Both the position numbers and the translations under genes were made by a program. The notes beneath the pieces were generated by a model. The model saw only the letters and a program-made list of their open reading frames with translations, made no database searches and was not told where the DNA came from. From Oscillospiraceae bacterium (lineage in GTDB: Bacteria; Bacillota_A; Clostridia; Oscillospirales; Oscillospiraceae), in the NCBI GenBank assembly GCA_902786615.1, contig CADADE010000027.1, forward strand, positions 69,122-133,121: a stretch of 64,000 nucleotides of DNA, given 5' to 3'. Below are positions 59,218-64,000 of this stretch, in pieces. Positions within the stretch are counted from its first letter, which is position 1. Every line of letters begins with the position of its first letter.

Positions 59218-59331
59218 TTCGACAGGTTTCGACAAAGACTTTGCAAAAAAGCTGTAATTTTCCTGAAAGTTTTGTTGAAAGATGGTTGAATGTGAATTAT
59301 TATGTCAACAAGTTATCCCGATTGTTCGACA
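59218..59331 (+). promoter_or_regulatory. spo0A promoter region with three 0A boxes
   Basis: TTCGACA, the exact complement of the 0A box TGTCGAA, occurs at 59218-59224, 59228-59234 and 59325-59331. Between them lies TTGAAA (59275-59280), 17 bases, TATTAT (59298-59303); a second weaker pair TTGTCG (59340) with TAAATT (59364) follows. Confidence 0.72.
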
Positions 59332-59446
59332 GTATTCTGTTGTCGCAAAACTTGCGCTTATGGTAAATTTATACCGACAAACGCGATGAACGAAGCCATT
59401 GAGAGAAACGCTTCAGCCTCTATCGCAACATGGGAGGATTACAATT

Positions 59447-60241
59447 ATGGAAACGAAGATACGCATACTCACCGTCGACCCGAATCGCGAGTTCTGTCGC
59501 CAGCTGACCGAGCTTGTCGCGGCGGAGGGAGATATGGAGGTGGTCGGCACGGCGTCCGACGGGCAGGAGGCGCTGGAGCGCGCGGCGGAGCTGAAGCCGG
59601 ATCTGATCCTGCTGGAGCTGGTGCTGCCGAAGCTGGACGGGCTTGAGGTGCTGCGCCGCCTACCGGACACGGGCGGGCGCTGCCGCGTGATTGTGCTGTC
59701 GGGCTTTGTCAACGGCAAGGTCATTGCCGAGTGCTCCGACTGCGGGGCGGACTACTTCATCCCCAAGCCCTGCGACATCCAGTCGCTTATCAGCCGCATC
59801 CGGCAGTTGAATTTTGATCTGCCGCGCACCCCGGGCGTCGGCGTGGACTTCCGCAAGAGCGCCGAGAGTGCGCGCACGGACGCGGATCTCGAGGCGATCG
59901 TCACCGACATCATTCATGAGATCGGCGTGCCTGCGCACATCAAGGGCTATCAGTACCTGCGTGAGGCCATCATCCTCACCATCAAGGACATGGACATGAT
60001 CAACGCCGTCACCAAGGTGCTCTACCCCGAGGTGGCCAAGCGCTTCGGCACCACGCCCTCCCGCGTCGAGCGCGCCATCCGCCACGCCATCGAGGTGGCC
60101 TGGGACCGCGGCGACGTGGAGACCCTGCAAAGGTTCTTCGGCTATACCGTGAGCGGCATCAAGGGAAAACCCACGAATTCGGAGTTTATTGCGATGATCG
60201 CGGACAATCTTTCCCTCAAACGCAAGCACGCCGTAAGGTGA
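59447..60241 (+). CDS. spo0A: Sporulation master regulator Spo0A, with Asp-to-Glu receiver site
   Basis: Response regulator that commits cells to sporulation. 264 residues: receiver domain 1-120 and DNA-binding domain 145-264 with [18 protein letters not shown], the Spo0A recognition helix signature. In the receiver the phospho-acceptor position reads [14 protein letters not shown]57 replaces the Asp of LDIIMP-type motifs, and the acidic pair DD is reduced to D11-P12. The switch serine S85 and lysine K107 (IPKPCD) remain. Phosphorylation by the usual relay is therefore doubtful; Glu may mimic the active state. GGGAGG precedes ATG 59447. Confidence 0.92.
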   Translation: METKIRILTVDPNREFCRQLTELVAAEGDMEVVGTASDGQEALERAAELKPDLILLELVLPKLDGLEVLRRLPDTGGRCRVIVLSGFVNGKVIAECSDCGADYFIPKPCDIQSLISRIRQLNFDLPRTPGVGVDFRKSAESARTDADLEAIVTDIIHEIGVPAHIKGYQYLREAIILTIKDMDMINAVTKVLYPEVAKRFGTTPSRVERAIRHAIEVAWDRGDVETLQRFFGYTVSGIKGKPTNSEFIAMIADNLSLKRKHAVR

Positions 60242-60246
60242 AAAAT

Positions 60247-60298
60247 GACACTCCCTGTTTATCCGGGGCAAAGCCGGTAAACGGGGAGTGTTTTAGTA
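60247..60298. terminator. Bidirectional terminator after spo0A
   Basis: Long stem ACACTCCC...GGGGAGTGT with an inner CCGG...CCGG part (60248-60291), followed by TTTT. Convergent HEPN gene on the other side. Confidence 0.8.
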
Positions 60299-60307
60299 TG
60301 CTTATTT

Positions 60308-60709
60308 CTATACCGATCTATTGTCAAGGTACTTTTTTATCTGCGCGACAAAATATTCCGCATGATTAACTTGCTCGGAAATGTCCGCCTTGGAGGCGAC
60401 AAAGAAGTCGTTGTAATCACTTTCTGTGCGAAGGTCGAACAGGTCCCGAATACATGCAGACATGCTGCTTTCAAAAATACCTGTTTTTATATACAGGCGG
60501 CGAAACTCGGAGATAATACCGCTGTGTTTTTGTGAATCATAGCCGTCAAGCGCCAGGACTGCCCGCATAGCGTGGAAAACGGCATAATAAGAACGGTTTG
60601 CCGCACTTCTATAGCTCTCCCGCTCAAGCAGGAGTTTGGCATCTGTCAGACATTCTTCGGCCTTTTCAAGCCGCAGCTTTGAAATGATCTGCTTGTTTTC
60701 AAGCGACAT
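60308..60709 (-). CDS. HEPN-domain protein (toxin half of HEPN-MNT pair)
   Basis: A 133-residue helical protein of the HEPN superfamily. The R-x6-H motif RSYYAVFH at residues 39-46 is the presumed ribonuclease site. Partnered with the MNT nucleotidyltransferase encoded just upstream, which in studied pairs AMPylates the HEPN tyrosine near the motif and blocks it; this one has YY at 41-42. The region is less GC-rich than its surroundings. Overlaps the MNT gene by 11 bases. Confidence 0.83.
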   Translation of the reverse strand: MSLENKQIISKLRLEKAEECLTDAKLLLERESYRSAANRSYYAVFHAMRAVLALDGYDSQKHSGIISEFRRLYIKTGIFESSMSACIRDLFDLRTESDYNDFFVASKADISEQVNHAEYFVAQIKKYLDNRSV

Positions 60710-61037
60710 ATCGAAGTCCCTCCGTCATTACATTTCGGTAAAACGGCAGATCCTCCGCAAACTGGACAAACAGCTTGACGGGCGCAAATGTTACGGAAAC
60801 GGTAACGTCATATTTGAGGCACAGATCGCTGACCAGACGTGAAACCGCACTCCTGTATGCAGAGATTTCCGGCCAGTCCAAATCTACCGTAAGAAGAATA
60901 TCAATGTCTGATTCCTTCGTATAATCTCCGCGCGCATAAGAGCCGTACAGATATGCGTCATGGATCGGCACAGGAAGAATCTCCGAAACGCCCTCATGCA
61001 CTTCGCCCAGCACCTTTATGGCCTCTTCTCTGCACAT
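60699..61037 (-). CDS. MNT nucleotidyltransferase (antitoxin half)
   Basis: A 112-residue minimal nucleotidyltransferase with the GSYARGDYTKESDID motif at 32-46: G32-S33 and D44/D46 for metal. Neutralises HEPN toxins by tyrosine adenylylation. ATG 61037 has GGAGG ten bases before it. Transcribed from TTGATT-17-TACAAT (61099-61071), which lies inside a possible upstream small ORF. Confidence 0.83.
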   Translation of the reverse strand: MCREEAIKVLGEVHEGVSEILPVPIHDAYLYGSYARGDYTKESDIDILLTVDLDWPEISAYRSAVSRLVSDLCLKYDVTVSVTFAPVKLFVQFAEDLPFYRNVMTEGLRYVA

Positions 61038-61141
61038 ATGCTCACCTCCACAGGATTCTTTTCTGCTTCTATTGTACACAAAAAATGTGCCTGAATCAAG
61101 CCAAAAAGAGCGTAATAGAAGCTGAAAGTTGCCTCTCCCAT
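61016..61141 (-). CDS. Possible small hydrophobic peptide upstream of MNT
   Basis: A 41-residue frame, beginning MGEATFSFYYALFGLIQAHF, with an ideal AAAGGAG nine bases before ATG 61141 and its own promoter TTGGTA-17-TATAAT (61192-61164). It overlaps the MNT start in a different frame. No family recognised; it could be a leader peptide or chance. Confidence 0.28.
   Translation of the reverse strand: MGEATFSFYYALFGLIQAHFLCTIEAEKNPVEVSICAEKRP
61071..61099 (-). promoter_or_regulatory. Promoter of the MNT-HEPN pair
   Basis: Minus strand TTGATT (61099-61094), 17 bases, TACAAT (61076-61071). Confidence 0.6.
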
Positions 61142-61369
61142 TGTTCGCATCTCCTTTGCCTGTATTATATGCAATCAGGTGTGTTTTACCAACTTATCAG
61201 AACCTGTCCGGTTTAAATTGCAGGCACGTTTTCCGGTAAGCGTCCCCTGAAAAAAACGCAAACAGGGATTGTCCTTTGTGATACTTCTGTGATAAAATGT
61301 GTGGTAGAATGCAAGTGTAAACAGGAAGAACATAAAGCAGACATACAACAGGACATGGAGGGTACCAAC

Positions 61370-61606
61370 CTGGAAAACAAATCTGTCAAGCTTGAAGATC
61401 TCACAATGTAAGACATCGCGGGCGGCGTGATCGTCGAGGACAACGACGGGAGCAAGCTCTGGCTCGTCCGCCAGGACGGCAGCGTGATCTCCCCCGTCCC
61501 CAACAAGGAGCAGGCCATCGACTTTGCGCATGCCTACAGCATCAGCACCCAGATCATGACCAAGGAGGAGTACGCAAAGCACTTCGGCCGGCCGCTCGTC
61601 TGGTAA
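61370..61606 (+). pseudogene. Double-glycine leader peptide gene with premature stop
   Basis: Read from 61370, the frame gives ENKSVKLEDLTM, a TAA at 61409-61411, then DIAGG and a core of about 60 residues (VIVEDNDGSKLWLVRQDGS, ... KHFGRPLVW) to a natural TAA at 61604. With Glu (GAA) in place of the stop, the leader would read LEDLTMEDIAGG, a typical GG leader. GGAGGG lies seven bases before a CTG at 61370, where an ATG would be expected, so two point changes may have silenced the gene. The nearest ATG (61355) has no ribosome site. Promoter TTGTCC-18-TAAAAT at 61269-61298. Next gene: CPBP protease. Confidence 0.55.
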
Positions 61607-61621
61607 GCTGCCAAGCGCGAA

Positions 61622-61658
61622 ACGAGACATCCCGTGCAAAGCGCGCGGGGTGTCTCGT
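61622..61658 (+). terminator. Hairpin after the broken peptide gene
   Basis: A 13-bp stem ACGAGACATCCCG/CGGGGTGTCTCGT (one G-U), loop 11; weak T tail. Confidence 0.5.
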
Positions 61659-61714
61659 CGTCTTGCCCCGCGCCCGGCCTTTTATCCCATCAAACAAAGG
61701 AGATGAACCTTTCC

Positions 61715-62569
61715 ATGGAAAACGAGAAAAAAACCAAGCAGAAATTCATCGACCGAAACCCCATTCTCTGCGCGCTGCTGTTCGCCGTGCTCGGGCTCAC
61801 GCTCATGCAGGCGGGGGCCTTTGCCATCAACGCGCCGATCCCGCTTGTGTTCCCGGCCTATCCCGCCGACTGCGGCCCGGTGGGCGTGGTACTGATGGGC
61901 GCGCTCACGCTGTACCTCTATAAGCGCCATTACCGGCCGGAGTACGCCGGGTGCATCGCGGGCGCGGATCACAGCCACGTCTGGGCGCTGGTCATCGCCT
62001 ACGGCGTTTTTCTGGTCTTCACCCTCGCCCACGGCTTTATGAGCGGGGCGAAGATGGCGGTGCCGACGCTGAGAAGCTTCAGCCTGGCCCTGTTCGCGGG
62101 CGTGACGGAGGAAGCGGCCTTCCGCGGGCTGATGGTGCCCACCCTGACGCGCAGACGCACCCGGCAGAGCCTGATGCAGGCCATATGGATCCCGGCGGTC
62201 GTTTTTGGCCTCGTCCACGGCTTCAACGGTCTTGCCGGGGCGAATGCGGGCGCGACCGTGCTGCAGGTCGTGAACGCCGTCGCCATCGGCGTCGTGTTCT
62301 GCCTGCTGTTTCTCCTGAGCGGCAATATCCTGATTCCCATGGCGCTGCACTTTGCGCATGACCTGATCGCCTTTACCTTTGTCGAGTCCGTCAACGCTGA
62401 CGGGATCATGACGGCGGGCGTGACGCTCTCCGACATGCTGGATTTCGGCGCGGTGCTGATTCTCTGCGGCTTCTCGCTCTGGTATTTCCTGTGGGGCGAC
62501 AGGCCGGACGCCGCCCTGCGCGTCTGGCAGAGAAAGTGGACGATTGCGGAGGAAACGACTGCGGCCTGA
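61715..62569 (+). CDS. CPBP-family intramembrane metalloprotease
   Basis: A 284-residue polytopic membrane protein of the CAAX-protease and bacteriocin-processing (CPBP) family. About seven helices; the catalytic set is EEAAFRG (E132, E133, R137), FGLVHGF (H168) and HFAHDL (H212, D216). Family members give bacteriocin immunity or process peptides in the membrane. It lies directly downstream of a broken double-glycine peptide gene. AAAGGAG sits before the ATG at 61715; the ATG at 61703 is too close to it. Confidence 0.87.
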   Translation: MENEKKTKQKFIDRNPILCALLFAVLGLTLMQAGAFAINAPIPLVFPAYPADCGPVGVVLMGALTLYLYKRHYRPEYAGCIAGADHSHVWALVIAYGVFLVFTLAHGFMSGAKMAVPTLRSFSLALFAGVTEEAAFRGLMVPTLTRRRTRQSLMQAIWIPAVVFGLVHGFNGLAGANAGATVLQVVNAVAIGVVFCLLFLLSGNILIPMALHFAHDLIAFTFVESVNADGIMTAGVTLSDMLDFGAVLILCGFSLWYFLWGDRPDAALRVWQRKWTIAEETTAA

Positions 62570-62588
62570 AAAAACCACAGATATGCAA

Positions 62589-62624
62589 ACCGCCCCCGGA
62601 AGCATCCGGGGGCGGTCGTTTTAT
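62589..62624. terminator. Bidirectional terminator
   Basis: A perfect 12-bp stem ACCGCCCCCGGA/TCCGGGGGCGGT, AGCA loop, then CGTTTTAT; between convergent CPBP and tsf genes. Confidence 0.88.
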
Positions 62625-62641
62625 CTGGTTTTCCGGGGCGA

Positions 62642-63574
62642 TTACTTGCCCATGTTCATCTGGGCTGCGACCTCAGCGGCGAAGTCCTCTTCCTTCTTCT
62701 CGATGCCCTCACCCTTGATGTAGTGGACGGCGTCGATGAACTTCACGCTGCCGCCGAGCTTCTTGGCGGCATCGGCGATATAACCCTCGACAGAGCCGTC
62801 GAACAGGTCGGAGCGGACAAAGACCTGCTGGAGCAGGCAGTTTTCCTTGAAGAAGGCGTTGATCTTGCCGGCTGCGGCCTTCTCCTTAATGGCCTGGGGC
62901 TTGGCAGCCATCTTGGGGTCGTTGTCCATCAGGGCAACCTGAACCTCGCGCTCGTGGTCGATGTCGGCCTGGGGAACAAGGCTCTTGTCCCAGTACTTGG
63001 GATTCATGGCAGCGATCTGCATGGCGACGTTCTTGCCGATCTCGGTGGCGTCAATGCCGCCCTCGACAGCCAGGTGCACCAGAACGGCGCGGGCGCCGCC
63101 GGCGTGGACGTAGGCCACGTTGGTGGGGTCGGCAAAGCGGGCGAAACGGCGGATCTGCAGGTTCTCGCCGATGGACATGACCTTCTCGGGCATGATCTCG
63201 GCAACGGTCAGCTCGCGGCCGGGGTACTTGCAGGCCATCAGAGCCTCGACGTCGGCGGGCTTGTCGTTGAGGACGACCTTGCAGATGTCCTTCACGAACT
63301 GCACAAACAGCTCGCTCTTGGCGCAGAAGTCGGTCTCGCAGTTGACCTCGACAATGGCGGCGGCGCCGCACTCGGGGCAAACCTGAGCATAAGCCATACC
63401 CTCGGCAGCCACGCGGCCGGCCTTCTTCGCGGCCTTGGCAAGGCCCTTCTCACGCAGCCAGTCGACTGCCTTGTCCATATCGCCATCGGTAGCCTGGAGC
63501 GCCTTCTTGCAGTCCATCATGCCGACGTTGGTCATTTCGCGGAGAGTTTTTACGTCCTGAGCGGTAAAAGCCAT
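62642..63574 (-). CDS. tsf: Translation elongation factor Ts
   Basis: Nucleotide exchange factor for EF-Tu. 310 residues: N-terminal UBA-like domain with VKTLREMTNVGMMDCKKAL, the conserved VNCETDFCAKSELFVQFV (TDFVA equivalent) at about 79-96, core repeats and a C-terminal GGSVKFIDAVHYIKGEG. AGGAGG precedes the ATG. Downstream of rpsB by 60 bases, the usual rpsB-tsf arrangement. Confidence 0.95.
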   Translation of the reverse strand: MAFTAQDVKTLREMTNVGMMDCKKALQATDGDMDKAVDWLREKGLAKAAKKAGRVAAEGMAYAQVCPECGAAAIVEVNCETDFCAKSELFVQFVKDICKVVLNDKPADVEALMACKYPGRELTVAEIMPEKVMSIGENLQIRRFARFADPTNVAYVHAGGARAVLVHLAVEGGIDATEIGKNVAMQIAAMNPKYWDKSLVPQADIDHEREVQVALMDNDPKMAAKPQAIKEKAAAGKINAFFKENCLLQQVFVRSDLFDGSVEGYIADAAKKLGGSVKFIDAVHYIKGEGIEKKEEDFAAEVAAQMNMGK

Positions 63575-63634
63575 TTTATAATTCCTCCTAATATAACTTG
63601 GAAAAGGGACGTGGAAACACGCCCCTTCAAATCC

Positions 63635-64000
63635 TTATTCCTCTGCGGTCTCTGCGGGGGCTTCTTCCTCAGCGCTGGCATCGGCGCCCTGGCGGCCTTC
63701 CTGAACGGCATTGGCCATGGTGGCGGAGATGAGGCGGATGGCGCGGATGGCGTCATCGTTTGCGGGGATGACGTAGTCGACCTCATCGGGGTCGCAGTTG
63801 GTATCGACGATGGCGACGATGGGGATGTGCAGCTTGCGGGCCTCGGCGATAGCGTTGTGCTCCTTGCGGGGGTCAACGACGAACAGAGCGCCGGGAAGCT
63901 TCTTCATTTCCTTGACGCCGCCGAGATACTTCTCGAGCTTCTCCATCTCGCCCAGGTGCTTCATGACTTCCTTCTTGGGCAGCATGTCGAAGGTGCCGTC
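63635..64000 (-). CDS. rpsB: 30S ribosomal protein S2, C-terminal part
   Basis: The last 121 residues of S2, cut by the window edge. Present: [30 protein letters not shown], the [16 protein letters not shown] signature and [20 protein letters not shown], followed by an acidic Ala/Glu tail. S2 joins the 30S subunit late in assembly. The reading frame is open to the end of the window. Confidence 0.95.
   Translation of the reverse strand, partial: DGTFDMLPKKEVMKHLGEMEKLEKYLGGVKEMKKLPGALFVVDPRKEHNAIAEARKLHIPIVAIVDTNCDPDEVDYVIPANDDAIRAIRLISATMANAVQEGRQGADASAEEEAPAETAEE

Overview
The window is GC-rich chromosomal DNA (about 60% by eye, not computed) from a spore-forming, anaerobic Clostridia-type Firmicute, most likely an Oscillospirales gut bacterium. 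Reasons: Spo0A and SpoIVB are present; the KDPG aldolase has the long C-terminal extension; the glutamine synthetase is type III; AGGAGG-type ribosome sites and TTGACA-17-TATAAT promoters are everywhere; and palindromic intergenic repeats of a kind common in that group recur. No rRNA, tRNA, phage, IS element or CRISPR array was seen.

Layout. 1-2 kb: the end of a polyphosphate-dependent kinase and a ROK sugar kinase. 2-4.7 kb: larB-larE-larC (nickel-pincer nucleotide cofactor), divergent from an EamA transporter. 5.8-6.7 kb: a frame-broken KDPG aldolase. 6.8-8.2 kb: murC. 8.4-10.6 kb: family-4 uracil-DNA glycosylase, a DUF2156 protein and a GNAT. 10.8-16.6 kb: TraX-like protein, tandem flavodoxin/Fe-S protein, a candidate small RNA, DUF378, DUF1294, a phosphoesterase and a phosphatase-acetyltransferase fusion. 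16.7 kb: a PurN-like protein without the PurN catalytic residues. 17.4-27.1 kb: a nine-gene surface-polysaccharide operon ending in an SGNH/MBOAT O-acylation pair. 27.4-33.7 kb: prs, two CBS-domain membrane proteins, an rRNA methyltransferase and spoIVB. 33.7-37.8 kb: a small accessory hotspot with two RelBE-class toxin-antitoxin modules around a broken glnN and an unlisted double-glycine leader peptide. 37.8-43.8 kb: AAA-CYTH protein, zinc-ribbon membrane protein, bioY-birA with a perfect BirA operator, a purine phosphoribosyltransferase and HtrA. 43.9-47.6 kb: GntR-controlled ABC exporter and a lipoprotein. 47.7-49.9 kb: pyrR-uraA behind a PyrR attenuator. 50-55 kb: metG, a VanW protein and hemW. 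55.2-60.2 kb: htpG, PAP2 phosphatase, a barnase and spo0A. 60.3-62.6 kb: HEPN-MNT, a broken double-glycine peptide gene and a CPBP protease. 62.6-64 kb: tsf and the end of rpsB.

Most of the window is ordinary housekeeping. Points that deserve attention are: Spo0A with Glu where the phospho-accepting Asp should be, under a promoter carrying three perfect 0A boxes; a PurN paralogue with all three catalytic residues replaced; two double-glycine leader peptides, one intact at 36.6-36.7 kb and one with a premature stop beside a CPBP protease; a toxin-antitoxin cassette bounded by an 84% identical repeat of the neighbouring gene's 3' end; a secreted barnase with no barstar next to it; and two metabolic genes (KDPG aldolase, glnN) each broken by a short out-of-frame deletion. 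Coordinates of starts are my choice from ribosome-binding sites. All functional statements are from motif recognition, with no database search.
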